DNA of 64,000 bases from JAMXLG01 sp963765935 (GTDB taxonomy: Bacteria > Vulcanimicrobiota > Vulcanimicrobiia > Vulcanimicrobiales > Vulcanimicrobiaceae): the NCBI GenBank assembly GCA_963765935.1, contig CAVXXX010000002.1:124001-188000 (forward strand), read 5' to 3'. The notes under the pieces are model-generated. The model was not told the DNA's origin, searched no databases, and worked only from the letters and a program-made list of their open reading frames with translations. Position 1 is the first letter of the stretch. The number at the start of each line of letters is the position of its first letter. Position numbers and translations under genes: made by a program. Shown here piece by piece: positions 34,412 through 42,788 of the stretch.

Positions 34412-34526
34412 TCACTTGCGAGGTTAGTTGACGGGTTCGGGCTGAAAGATCGCCCTAGGACCGACCGGTCCACTCACCCCTACCGTTGGAGTCCCCCGCT
34501 CCGGCACGCTAAGCCGGATTCAGTGA
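34412..34526 (-). promoter_or_regulatory. Cyclic di-AMP riboswitch (ydaO/yuaA motif)
   Basis: The minus-strand leader of the NlpC/P60 gene matches the c-di-AMP riboswitch. Conserved blocks in order are GAGCGGGGGACTCC, AGGGGTGA, TAGGGCGA, and CCCGAACCCGTCA then CTAACCTCGCAAG. The outer stem P1 is TCACT/AGTGA (34522-34526 with 34412-34416), with an inner CCGGC/GCCGG hairpin near 34500-34517. The class is known upstream of cell-wall hydrolases and usually switches them off when c-di-AMP is abundant. There is no separate terminator before the start, and P1 lies next to the AGAGGAG ribosome site, so control may be translational; this last point is inference. Confidence 0.93.
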
Positions 34527-34539
34527 TCTTGTGCAAGGC

Positions 34540-34562
34540 GTAGTAATCTACGGCATTACTAC
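34540..34562. promoter_or_regulatory. Inverted repeat overlapping the -10 region of the riboswitch transcript
   Basis: The 8-bp arms GTAGTAAT (34540-34547) and ATTACTAC (34555-34562) are separated by seven bases and sit at the expected transcription start of the riboswitch-nlpC transcript. It may be an operator for a dimeric regulator; there is no other evidence. Confidence 0.4.
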
Positions 34563-34590
34563 AGTAAAGTTATTAAGCTTTTCTGTGCAA
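34561..34590 (-). promoter_or_regulatory. Candidate sigma70-type promoter for the riboswitch-nlpC transcript
   Basis: On the minus strand, TTGCAC (34590-34585) and TACTGT (34566-34561) are 18 bases apart. This position places the start of the RNA a short way before the riboswitch's first stem. Match quality is moderate. Confidence 0.45.
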
Positions 34591-34658
34591 AGCCGTTTGT
34601 TATGGGCCATAAGGTTTATCGAAATCTTCCCAGCTCCTTCCACGTTCTTACATTGCGC

Positions 34659-36011
34659 TTACAAACGTGCGGCAGCTTGCTCGATCTCGCTTGCCAACCG
34701 GTTCGCGATCGCCTCAATATGAGCCCGATCGTCGCCCTCGGCCATGACCCTTATTAGAGGTTCGGTTCCTGAAGGCCGGATCAGTAGTCGCCCGGAGCCC
34801 TGGAGAGCGAGCTCCGCCGCTGAGATCGCCGCTAGGACGTCGTCGTGCTCGAGCACATCTTTGTGCGGCGTGCGCACGTTGACGAGAATTTGCGGCGCCA
34901 CGACAACGTCGGAGATCAAATCGTGAAGCCGTTGTTGTGTGGCGGAAACTATGCCGAAAAGCGTCATCGCGGTCATCGGACCGTCACCGGTGGTGTTACG
35001 CCGCATGTCGATAACATGTCCTGACTGCTCGCCTCCGAGAACGAACCCGCCGGCGCGCATTTGTTCGAGCACGTAGCGGTCACCGACCGCCGCCCGCAGC
35101 AGGTGCATTCCGTTTTTCTCGAGCGCTCGTTCGAAGCCGATGTTACTCATCACCGTTCCGACGATCGTATCGCCGGCTAACGCACCGCGCGCGTAGAGAT
35201 CGCGCCCGATGGCGAACATGACATGATCGCCGGAAACGATCTCCCCTTCCTCATCGACAAAGAGTGCCCGGTCTGCGTCCCCGTCAAACGCGACGCCGAT
35301 TGCGCGTTTCTCGCCTCTGGCAATGAGCTCACGAACCTTTGCTTGCAGACCGTGCAGGTGCGTCGCCCCGCATTCGACGTTTATCCGGGCGCCGTCGTTT
35401 TCGCAGTTGATTTCAGTAACCGTCGCACCCATTTTTCGAAATGCATACGGAGCGATCGCATACGCCGCGCCATAGCCACCGTCGACAACGACGTGCAATC
35501 CGTCGAGCTGCACGCGCGTGCTATAGAGCTCTTCATAGTAGTGCTTCGCGAGATTTTGGGATAGGCGCGCGACGCCGATGTCTACGCCGATCGGACGCGG
35601 AAGCGTTTCACTAATGACCAGCTGCTCGATCTCGCCTTCGCTTTCATCGGAGAGCTTAAATCCGTCGGGACCAAAGAACTTGATGCCGTTGTCGGCGATC
35701 GGATTGTGCGACGCGCTGATCATGACGCCGGCCGCGGCGTTCTCTGCAACGGTAACGCGCGCCACCGCCGGCGTAGGAACGATTCCGATTGAAACGACGT
35801 CGCGTCCGACCGACGTGATACCGGCCGTAATCGCCGCTTCCAGCATCGTGCCCGAGAGCCGCGTGTCGCGTCCGAGGATCACGGGACGATGGCGGTCGCT
35901 CGAATGCGCGAGCACCGTTGCGCCGGCGCGTCCGATGCGAAAAGCGAGTTCAGGCGTCAGCTCGGTATTTGCAACACCTCGCACGCCGTCGGTTCCGAAG
36001 AGGCGGCTCAC
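34659..36011 (-). CDS. glmM: Phosphoglucosamine mutase
   Basis: This enzyme interconverts glucosamine-6-phosphate and glucosamine-1-phosphate for UDP-GlcNAc and peptidoglycan synthesis. It starts with LFGTDGVRGVAN (residues 4-15). The phosphoserine loop is VMISASHNPIADNGIKFFG near residue 100, where Ser is the phosphorylated residue. The metal-binding loop is FDGDADRALFVD near 243 and the sugar-binding loop is GGEQSGHVI near 327. The phosphate-binding loop RPSGTEPLIRVMAEG is near 420. Length 450 is standard. The GTG start overlaps the ybbR stop by four bases. In many bacteria GlmM is next to CdaA and binds it to lower its activity. Confidence 0.97.
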   Translation of the reverse strand: MSRLFGTDGVRGVANTELTPELAFRIGRAGATVLAHSSDRHRPVILGRDTRLSGTMLEAAITAGITSVGRDVVSIGIVPTPAVARVTVAENAAAGVMISASHNPIADNGIKFFGPDGFKLSDESEGEIEQLVISETLPRPIGVDIGVARLSQNLAKHYYEELYSTRVQLDGLHVVVDGGYGAAYAIAPYAFRKMGATVTEINCENDGARINVECGATHLHGLQAKVRELIARGEKRAIGVAFDGDADRALFVDEEGEIVSGDHVMFAIGRDLYARGALAGDTIVGTVMSNIGFERALEKNGMHLLRAAVGDRYVLEQMRAGGFVLGGEQSGHVIDMRRNTTGDGPMTAMTLFGIVSATQQRLHDLISDVVVAPQILVNVRTPHKDVLEHDDVLAAISAAELALQGSGRLLIRPSGTEPLIRVMAEGDDRAHIEAIANRLASEIEQAAARL

Positions 36012-36676
36012 GGTTTTCCTTCTCCCGTTCCTTTGATGAAATGCACGCGCACGCGTACCAGGTCGGGTGCGACCTCAAGCCCCGCAACTTCCTGCCCGAG
36101 TGAGTTGATCGGAACGGGTCGTACCATTGCATCGAACGCCGACGGGTTCTGCGCGAGCGGTACCTCGAGAACGACTGCACTCACTTGCGAAAGCAGGCTC
36201 GTCGGGCCGTGGATCGTTACACCGGAGGGCTGCGGTTGCGCGTCGCTCACGACGACGTCCTTGCCGGCATTTCCGGAATAATGCATGGAGAGCGGAAAAT
36301 TACGCTCCTCGAGGCGCTCGATCGACAGACTCACCGATGCGGGACTCAAACTTTGTACGACGATGTTCGGTGCGACGAGTTGCACCGGAACGTTATACAC
36401 ACCGGCACCTTTGTATGCTAGATCGAGCACGGCTTTGACTTCCTGTGGATTGATCGGCGGCTCGCCGCGCTTCGTTGCGACCGTTACGATCGCTTCTTTG
36501 TCGGTGAAATGTGCGATCTCTCCCATCGGCAAATTCGCGGCCGTAATCGGCACGGAAATCTGCTGATCGAAATGCGCTAGCGCGGGATTCGCGGCAAAGC
36601 GAAAGTAGGCCCAGCCGACGATTGCGAGCGAGAGCGAAAGAATTTTAAGTCCGAAGTTCTTTCGGATGATCACCAC
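36008..36676 (-). CDS. cdaR: YbbR-domain protein (CdaR-like)
   Basis: This 222-residue membrane-anchored protein has YbbR domains, as in CdaR, the regulator that binds CdaA in Firmicutes. A membrane segment (FGLKILSLSLAIVGWAYFRF) comes first. YbbR-type repeats follow, visible as ISVPITAANLP and VPVQLVAPNIVVQSLSPASVSLSIERLEERNFPL. I take the GTG at 36676 as start, because the upstream alternative at 36748 would overlap cdaA by a further 72 bases and add no recognisable sequence. The overlap with cdaA would be 32 bases. Located between cdaA and glmM in the classical order. Confidence 0.88.
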   Translation of the reverse strand: MVIIRKNFGLKILSLSLAIVGWAYFRFAANPALAHFDQQISVPITAANLPMGEIAHFTDKEAIVTVATKRGEPPINPQEVKAVLDLAYKGAGVYNVPVQLVAPNIVVQSLSPASVSLSIERLEERNFPLSMHYSGNAGKDVVVSDAQPQPSGVTIHGPTSLLSQVSAVVLEVPLAQNPSAFDAMVRPVPINSLGQEVAGLEVAPDLVRVRVHFIKGTGEGKP

Positions 36677-37544
36677 GGACGTTGCCCTCGGATGTGCGCG
36701 CAGGAGCAAGGCGTGCGCGCAAGTGTGAGACGAGATCATTATTGACAAACCGGCGGCGGTCTCGCGGCGCGCGTGTGACCGCGAGAAGCATCTTCACGAG
36801 CCGGCCCTCTTCCTCAACCGGCCGCGTGAGTTTGCCCTCGCGGGCGATCGAAATTGCGCCGCTCTCTTCGGAAACGACGATAACGACCGCGTCCGTCTGT
36901 TCGGTCAGTCCGACGGCGGCGCGATGCCGCGTCCCGATACGGCGTTCGGAGAGCACTTGCTCTGCAAGCGGAAGAAAACACCCCGCTGCTTCAATGATGT
37001 TATCGCGAACGATCACAGCGCCGTCATGAAGCGGCGATCGAGCATTGAAGAGTGCCAGCAACAGTTCCGCCGAGAGTTGGCCGCCGATCGCCGTGCCGCT
37101 CTCGATGAACTCCTTCAAGCCACTTTGTTGTTCGATCACGATCAATGCGCCGAGTTTGTTTCGCGAGAGCAAAAATGCCGTACGCGCCAGCGTCGCGATG
37201 CCTTTGTCTTCCGAGCGATTCCAGTCGGAGGTCTCTTCACCGATATGGAGCAATCCGCCGCGTCCGATTTGTTCGAGCGCGCGCCGCAATTCCGGCTGAA
37301 AAACGATCGGAAGCGTCACTGCCGCGCCGATCACGAGCAAATTCAGAATCGTGCCAAGCAAATAGAGTTGCAGCAGTTTCGCAAGGCCAAGCAAACCAAC
37401 GAGCACGAGCACGCCGGTAAGAATCTGCACTGCGCGCGTACCGCGGATTAACAGCAGTACATAGTAAATCAAGACGGTGGTTGCCGCGACGTCGATGATA
37501 TCGGTGATCCCGACGTAGAAGTGGATAGCGTTAAGGAGCGACAT
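36645..37544 (-). CDS. cdaA: Diadenylate cyclase CdaA (c-di-AMP synthase)
   Basis: This membrane enzyme makes cyclic di-AMP from two ATP. Three N-terminal membrane helices (about residues 10-95) precede the DAC domain (about 105-270). The active-site motifs are present: DGA in SPLHDGAVIVRDN (near 168) and RHR in RIGTRHRAAVGL (near 200). Length 299 is slightly longer than the usual 270-280. The ATG at 37544 overlaps the upstream gene by 14 bases. Together with cdaR and glmM this is the standard CdaA cluster, and the riboswitch that senses its product lies just downstream. Confidence 0.96.
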   Translation of the reverse strand: MSLLNAIHFYVGITDIIDVAATTVLIYYVLLLIRGTRAVQILTGVLVLVGLLGLAKLLQLYLLGTILNLLVIGAAVTLPIVFQPELRRALEQIGRGGLLHIGEETSDWNRSEDKGIATLARTAFLLSRNKLGALIVIEQQSGLKEFIESGTAIGGQLSAELLLALFNARSPLHDGAVIVRDNIIEAAGCFLPLAEQVLSERRIGTRHRAAVGLTEQTDAVVIVVSEESGAISIAREGKLTRPVEEEGRLVKMLLAVTRAPRDRRRFVNNDLVSHLRARLAPARTSEGNVRGDHPKELRT

Positions 37545-38067
37545 GACGCTCCTCGATCAGCGCTTCAAGCACACGGCCGGGCGCGATCTCGGGCGCTTGC
37601 AGTCCGGCACTCGCGATCGCCGTCCACCAGGCGAGCGGCAACGGGGACAGCAACTCATTTACGCGTGCTGCGCGGAATCGCGCGAGTTCTATATCGATCA
37701 CAGCAAGTACCATATCGGCAGCTGAACGATCGAGATTCCACTCCACCACAACGGCTCCGGAGACGATTTCACATGAAAGGACGCCATCCGGACGGCCGGC
37801 TCCGCCGAGTGCTTCCGCTACGGCGGGCAAGGCTTCGGCGACGTTCGGGCGTATGGCAAGAGCAATGACCGGCGTTTCAAAAACCGTTGCTCCCGCGTGC
37901 GTCTCGAGCGATCCCGCGCTCGCGCCTTCGATCAGTGCATACGAGCGATTGAACGCGGCATTGTCCTGCCAGGCGACGGCGGCGCCGTTTCGGCGCGCGA
38001 ACTCGCCGAGCGACGAACGCAGGTCCTCGCGTGGGATGGAGTTGTAGCGAACGGTGAAAGCGGGCAC
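37531..38067 (-). CDS. Hypothetical protein, first gene of the cdaA cluster
   Basis: I do not recognise this 178-residue protein. It starts with GTG at 38067 after a strong AGGAGG site. There is no signal peptide or clear membrane helix. Hydrophobic segments such as GATVFETPVIALAI and ADMVLAVIDIELARF suggest an alpha/beta protein. It overlaps cdaA by 14 bases, so it is co-translated and could influence c-di-AMP synthesis. It is divergent from rsgA across 45 bases. Confidence 0.7.
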   Translation of the reverse strand: MPAFTVRYNSIPREDLRSSLGEFARRNGAAVAWQDNAAFNRSYALIEGASAGSLETHAGATVFETPVIALAIRPNVAEALPAVAEALGGAGRPDGVLSCEIVSGAVVVEWNLDRSAADMVLAVIDIELARFRAARVNELLSPLPLAWWTAIASAGLQAPEIAPGRVLEALIEERHVAP

Positions 38068-38112
38068 GATCCTCCTGACATCGTTACACGCGAACGCCGC
38101 CCATTCTTTGTA

Positions 38113-38994
38113 ATGAGCGAATTGCGCCGCGCCTTAGTGGTCTCTACCGGCAAAAATGCGGCTTGGGTTTCATTAGACGGTGAAATCGTGCCGCGGCTGG
38201 CGCAACTCCGGCGCCAGACCGGTAAGCGATTCATGCCCGTGCCAGGTGACATCGTATTCGTCCGGATTCTCGAAGACGAAAAAACCGTCGTGGATCGCAT
38301 CGATTCGCGCACCTTTGCGCTCGAACGCCGCACCGTCGAAGGACGTTCGAAGATCATGGCGGCCAACGTCGATACGCTGGTCACGGTGACCGCGCTCGCC
38401 GATCCGCCGCCTCGTCTCGTGACGCTCGATCAACTCCTCGCCTTTGCTGAATTGGAAAACATCGCCGCAATAGTAGTATTCACAAAACCCGATTTAGCGG
38501 ATGCTTCCATGCGCGATGAACTCGTCTCGCTCTACGATCGGCTCGGCTATCAAACGATCGTCATAAATCCCAAGGCCGGCGAGAACGTCGACGGGTTGCG
38601 AGCCGCAATCCGCGGACGGCATGCCATGCTGTGCGGCGTCTCCGGCGTCGGGAAGAGCTCGATCTTTAAAGCCCTGGGCGGCGACGCCAGCGTGGGGGAG
38701 GTCTCCCGCTACGGCCTCGGTCGACAAACCACGTCGGCTGCTCGCTTGTATCGGATGGGCGACGGCTTCCTTATAGATAGCCCAGGGGTCAGCGAGTTCG
38801 GTCTAGGCAAAATCGAGCCGTCCGAGCTGGTGGAAGCGTTTCGGGAGTTCCGCGAGCCTGCGACCCGCTGCCGGTTTACTGACTGTACGCACTTGCGCGA
38901 GCCGGATTGCGGGGTACAGGCCGCCGTGGCGGACGGGACGGTTCCCGAGAGCCGGTACGCCAGCTATCGGAAGATCTTGCTCGAGCCCACCTAA
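38113..38994 (+). CDS. rsgA: Ribosome small-subunit-dependent GTPase A
   Basis: This is a circularly permuted GTPase that helps late maturation of the 30S subunit. An OB fold (about residues 5-65) precedes the GTPase motifs in permuted order: G4 FTKPDLAD near 125, G1 GVSGVGKSSIF near 178, G3 IDSPGVSEFG near 222. The Zn-finger pattern CRFTDCTHLREPDC (near 260) is intact. Length 293 is normal. I chose the ATG at 38113 over a longer frame because the N-terminal sequence LRRALVVSTGKNAAWVSL matches the OB domain start. The rpsT promoter lies within its 3' end. Confidence 0.95.
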   Translation: MSELRRALVVSTGKNAAWVSLDGEIVPRLAQLRRQTGKRFMPVPGDIVFVRILEDEKTVVDRIDSRTFALERRTVEGRSKIMAANVDTLVTVTALADPPPRLVTLDQLLAFAELENIAAIVVFTKPDLADASMRDELVSLYDRLGYQTIVINPKAGENVDGLRAAIRGRHAMLCGVSGVGKSSIFKALGGDASVGEVSRYGLGRQTTSAARLYRMGDGFLIDSPGVSEFGLGKIEPSELVEAFREFREPATRCRFTDCTHLREPDCGVQAAVADGTVPESRYASYRKILLEPT

Positions 38995-39005
38995 CCTGCT
39001 ATACT
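38977..39005 (+). promoter_or_regulatory. Sigma70-type promoter for rpsT
   Basis: TTGCTC (38977-38982) and TATACT (39000-39005) are exactly 17 bases apart. The -35 box is inside the last codons of rsgA. This is the best promoter match near rpsT. Confidence 0.75.
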
Positions 39006-39085
39006 ACGGCCCGTTGCCTCCTTCGACCGCGCGCCTTCGGCGCTCCGCTCAGGACAGGCTCAGTTACATACCTCAGGAGTTTTCT

Positions 39086-39385
39086 TTGCCGAACATCAAA
39101 GCCGCCGAAAAGTGGATGCGGCAGACCGAAAAGCGGACGACGCAAAATAAAGATGTGAAGACCCGCTTGAAGACGATCTTCAAGAAGGCTGTCTCCACGC
39201 AGGATGCCGAGTACGCGAAGACCGTCGAGAGCCAGTTCGACAAAGCCGCGAAGTCGGGCGTCATCCATCCGAACAAGGCAGCGCGCAAGAAATCGCGCCT
39301 CGCGAAGGCGATGGCACGCGCCGCCGTCCCGGTCGCAACCGCGAAGAAGACGACTGGCGCCGGCAAAGGTTCCCGCAAGAAGTAA
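39086..39385 (+). CDS. rpsT: 30S ribosomal protein S20
   Basis: This is ribosomal protein bS20, which binds 16S rRNA in the 30S body. The sequence begins LPNIKAAEKWMRQTEKRTTQN and contains the Lys/Arg-rich helices; the motif SGVIHPNKAARKKSRLAK near residue 58 is diagnostic. Length 99 includes a basic C-terminal tail (AKKTTGAGKGSRKK). The start is TTG at 39086, supported by CAGGAG six bases upstream; TTG is known for rpsT in other bacteria. An 80-base leader with a GC-rich hairpin (39030-39052) separates it from the promoter. A strong terminator follows. Confidence 0.96.
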   Translation: MPNIKAAEKWMRQTEKRTTQNKDVKTRLKTIFKKAVSTQDAEYAKTVESQFDKAAKSGVIHPNKAARKKSRLAKAMARAAVPVATAKKTTGAGKGSRKK

Positions 39386-39405
39386 CGCGCGTTTCGAAAC
39401 CGTGC

Positions 39406-39437
39406 AAAAACCCGCCCACGAGGCGGGTTTTTCTTTT
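39406..39437 (+). terminator. Rho-independent terminator of rpsT
   Basis: An 11-bp stem AAAAACCCGCC/GGCGGGTTTTT (39406-39416 with 39422-39432) closes loop CACGA and continues into CTTTT. It lies 20 bases after the rpsT stop and just before the next start codon. Confidence 0.93.
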
Positions 39438-39454
39438 GCGCGTATAGTGCGCTT

Positions 39455-40720
39455 GTGAGCGAAACCACAGCGCAGCCTATCTCAGCAATTGCCGACGATC
39501 CAAAGGCGGTCTTCATCGCGACGATGGCACGCGCGCTTCACGAAGCCGGCGTCGCAACCGATGCCCTCGAGCAAACCATGGCCGATATTGCGGCGTCGAT
39601 CGACGTTCCGCTCCAGATCTTCGCGTTACCGACGCAGATTACGATTGCGGTCGGTCCGCGCTGGAATCAGAAGACCGTCCTCATGCGTCTTGAACCCGGT
39701 CAAGTGAACCTGCGCAGAATTTCGCTGCTGAATGCAATCTATGATGAGCTGCGCGCGGGCAACATCGATTATCGCGAGGCGAGCGTCGCGGTCAGTAACA
39801 TCGACCGGCGCTGGCCGGGACTTAACGTGTTTTGGCAAATTCCCGCGCTTGCGTTCGTCGCGATCGCGGTCGGCATTCTGCTCGGCGCGGGCCCACATGA
39901 GTTGACGGTTGCGGGATGCATCGGGCTTGCGACCGGCGTTATCGCCGTCGTCGCTACGCACAACGCCGTCGTCGCGCGTCTCTTCGAAGTCATCGCGGCG
40001 TTCGTCGGCACGCTGATCGTCGCGCTCTTCACGAAAATCTTCGGTCCCACCAACATCTACGTTTCGATCATCGCGGGAGTCGTCGTTTTACTTCCCGGAT
40101 ATTCGCTCACCCTCGCATTGCACGAATTGGCAAATAATAATCTCGTTGCGGGCGTTGCGCGTCTTGGCAAAGTGCTCTCGGTGTTGCTCGCACTCGCATG
40201 CGGAGCGCTGCTTGGCTTTGCGCTGCTCGGCCCGAAAATGCTTCAGATGGGTGCGGTTCACACGCATGCCGTTTCAGGGCGGTGGTGGATCCTCGCGGCG
40301 GTCTTGATCTCGGTTGGTCTTTGGATCGACCTCGATTCCCGGCCGCGTGATTTCATCTGGGTCTTCGCGGCGTGTTTCGTGGCATTGTTGACCTCGCACA
40401 TGCTCGCGGGGACGCCCGTGCACACCGTCTCAGCCTTCGCTGCAGCCTTTATTTGCGGCATCGTGGCCAATTTAGGAGCGCGCTTCTTACGTTTGCCGCA
40501 GGCAGTCATGCTGGTGCCGGCGCTGCTCGTCTTAGTTCCCGGAAGTCTCAGTTACGAAAGCGTCCTTTTCGCATTTCAGCAGAATATTTCGAGCGCTTTG
40601 ACGTTTGCGACAAACGCCGCGTTTGCTGCTGTGCAACTCGTTGCAGGCTTGCTTTTGTCCCAACTCGTCTTCCCCACGAGTGTTTTGCACGTCCGGCCCG
40701 GGATCGGCCACATGCGTTAG
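39455..40720 (+). CDS. ThrE-type threonine/serine exporter
   Basis: This is an integral membrane exporter of the ThrE family. The cytoplasmic N-terminal domain (about residues 1-135, including FIATMARALHEAGVATDALEQTM and PGQVNLRRISLLNAIYDEL) matches DUF1212. It is followed by about ten membrane helices in two halves with VSIIAGVVVLLPGYSLTLALHEL and a repeat of LVPGSLSYESVLF near 370. Length 421 fits single-chain ThrE. The substrate may be threonine, serine or another amino acid. The start is GTG at 39455, directly after the rpsT terminator. It is separated from the next gene by 47 bases. Confidence 0.85.
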   Translation: MSETTAQPISAIADDPKAVFIATMARALHEAGVATDALEQTMADIAASIDVPLQIFALPTQITIAVGPRWNQKTVLMRLEPGQVNLRRISLLNAIYDELRAGNIDYREASVAVSNIDRRWPGLNVFWQIPALAFVAIAVGILLGAGPHELTVAGCIGLATGVIAVVATHNAVVARLFEVIAAFVGTLIVALFTKIFGPTNIYVSIIAGVVVLLPGYSLTLALHELANNNLVAGVARLGKVLSVLLALACGALLGFALLGPKMLQMGAVHTHAVSGRWWILAAVLISVGLWIDLDSRPRDFIWVFAACFVALLTSHMLAGTPVHTVSAFAAAFICGIVANLGARFLRLPQAVMLVPALLVLVPGSLSYESVLFAFQQNISSALTFATNAAFAAVQLVAGLLLSQLVFPTSVLHVRPGIGHMR

Positions 40721-40767
40721 AAGATCGCCTGCCTCTGGCACGAATAGGTGTACCGGGGGTGTGATGA

Positions 40768-42780
40768 ATGGTCGATGCGCTGAGCCTAGCGCAGGTACAG
40801 GGTCTCTTGGCGCATGCGCCGCTACTCTTCTTCAGCACGGATCGCGATTTTAGGCTCCTTCGGGTCGCCGGAGCAAAAACGGCGACATTACACATCGATC
40901 CGCGACTCGTTCTCGGACGTGATGCGACGCAGTTCTTCGAGAAACAAAAACCCGCGGCAGGTGTAGCGCGCGCGTTTCACGCTGCGCGTCAAGGAAAAGA
41001 CTCCCGCTTCACATTCGGTCATCGCGGGATTCTCTACGATGCGCACCTGCATCCAATCGTTGAAGCGGGTAGTACCATCGCGATCATCGGTGTCGCTACG
41101 GAAACGGACGATCGATCCACGTCCGAACTTGCCATAGCTCAGCGGGTGCTCGAACAGGCCGAAGCGATTTCATCGTTTGCCTCTTTTACGGTCGATCTCG
41201 AAACGGAAGCATGCGATATTACCGCCGGTTTTGCGCGACTGTTCGGATTTCCCGAAGAGACGCGGCGCATTCACCTCGGTGAAATGGTCGCTCGGATTCA
41301 TCCGGAGGACCGCCTTCGGTTCACACGCGCTCGCGCGAAGGCGATAGCACGCGCAACGGAAGTGCACTTTGATTACCGGATCGTCCGGCCCACGGGCGAG
41401 ATTCGTCACGTACGCTCGCACACGTCGTACTTCGTCAATACGCTAGGCATGGCGGCTCGCGGCGTCGGCGTCGTTCTCGACGAGACGCAGGTACTTGAAG
41501 CGCAGCGTGGACTGGAATACATCGCGATGCACGACCCCCTCACCGGCGTGCTCAACCGCGCGGCGTTCGATCGTTACGCGCGTACGGCAATTGCGGAATC
41601 GGAAGCCGGGCGCCGCGGCATAGCGCTCCTATTCATGGATCTCGACGCCTTCAGCGAGGTCAACGATATCGCCGGACACGGCATCGGGGATCAAATCCTA
41701 CGTGCGATCGCCGAACGTCTTCGTTCGGTTCGCGTTGCCGACCAGACCATCGGACGCATGGGCGGCGACGAGTTCGCGATGCTCTTTGGGGACGTTCACG
41801 ATCATCGGGAAGCCGAAGCGCGCGTCACCGAAGTACGTAACGCATTGCGGCCGCCGGTCGTTATCGCCGGCGTCGAATACTCGCTCACTGCAAGCATCGG
41901 CGTCGCGATGTTCAACGTTCATCACAGTGAAACGGCGCTGCTCTCGCACGCGCACATGGCAATGCTCGGCGCGAAGGCGGCCGGACGCTCCCGCGTCATG
42001 TGGTACACGCCGGATCTGGAACGGCTGATGACGATGCGTCATCGGATCGAACGCGACCTTACGGTATCGATGGATCGCAATGAGTTGGCCGTTCACTACC
42101 AGCCGATCTATCACGCGACATCGAATGACCTGACGGCAGTCGAGGCATTATTACGCTGGCAGCATCCGGAGCTTGGCATGATTGCGCCTACGGCGTTCCT
42201 CGACATCGCGGTTCACACTGGCCAGCTCGTCGTGATCGGAGAATGGGTACTTGAAGAAGCATGCCGCGCGGGTGTCGCTTTATCGCAGCGGCATGGGCGA
42301 TCGATCCGGGTAAACGTCAACGTGTCGCCGGAGCAGTTGCAAACACCCAACTTCAACGAACGGGCGTGCGATATCGTGCGGCGCGCCGGAGCAGATCCGG
42401 CACAAGTCCAAATCGAAGTGACGGAGCAGTCGCTGATCAACGATGTCGAACACGCAGCGAAAGTTCTCGCGCAACTGCGCAAAGACGGATTCTCGATTGC
42501 AATCGACGACTTCGGAACGGGCTATAACACGCTCAGCTACCTGAAGTCGTATCCGGTCTCATGTTTGAAGATCGACCGGATGTTCGTGCGCGATTGCGAG
42601 ACCGACGATTATAGCCGCGCCATCTGCAAATCGCTTACGGCGCTCGCGAGCTCGCTCGATCTGACGGTCATCGGCGAAGGAATCGAAACGGCGGGGCAAG
42701 ACGCATTCTTACGCGAGGCCGGCTGCCACGAATTGCAGGGATTCTTCTATGGAAAGCCCGTCGCGCTTCCGGAATTGTAG
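40768..42780 (+). CDS. PAS-GGDEF-EAL c-di-GMP protein (soluble)
   Basis: This is a cytoplasmic 670-residue cyclic di-GMP regulator without membrane segments. A PAS-like region (about residues 10-120) and a second PAS (about 125-245, with PEETRRIHLGEMVARIHPEDR) precede the GGDEF domain (about 250-415: DPLTGVLNRAAFDRY, MDLDAFSEVND, RMGGDEFAML) and the EAL domain (about 430-665: AVEALLRWQHP, NVNVSPEQL, EVTEQSLI, DDFGTGYNTLSYLKS, KIDRMFVRD, GEGIET). Active-site residues of both enzymes are present, so it may be bifunctional. The two c-di-GMP proteins in the window differ in localisation. Confidence 0.93.
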   Translation: MVDALSLAQVQGLLAHAPLLFFSTDRDFRLLRVAGAKTATLHIDPRLVLGRDATQFFEKQKPAAGVARAFHAARQGKDSRFTFGHRGILYDAHLHPIVEAGSTIAIIGVATETDDRSTSELAIAQRVLEQAEAISSFASFTVDLETEACDITAGFARLFGFPEETRRIHLGEMVARIHPEDRLRFTRARAKAIARATEVHFDYRIVRPTGEIRHVRSHTSYFVNTLGMAARGVGVVLDETQVLEAQRGLEYIAMHDPLTGVLNRAAFDRYARTAIAESEAGRRGIALLFMDLDAFSEVNDIAGHGIGDQILRAIAERLRSVRVADQTIGRMGGDEFAMLFGDVHDHREAEARVTEVRNALRPPVVIAGVEYSLTASIGVAMFNVHHSETALLSHAHMAMLGAKAAGRSRVMWYTPDLERLMTMRHRIERDLTVSMDRNELAVHYQPIYHATSNDLTAVEALLRWQHPELGMIAPTAFLDIAVHTGQLVVIGEWVLEEACRAGVALSQRHGRSIRVNVNVSPEQLQTPNFNERACDIVRRAGADPAQVQIEVTEQSLINDVEHAAKVLAQLRKDGFSIAIDDFGTGYNTLSYLKSYPVSCLKIDRMFVRDCETDDYSRAICKSLTALASSLDLTVIGEGIETAGQDAFLREAGCHELQGFFYGKPVALPEL

Positions 42781-42788
42781 CGCTCCCC

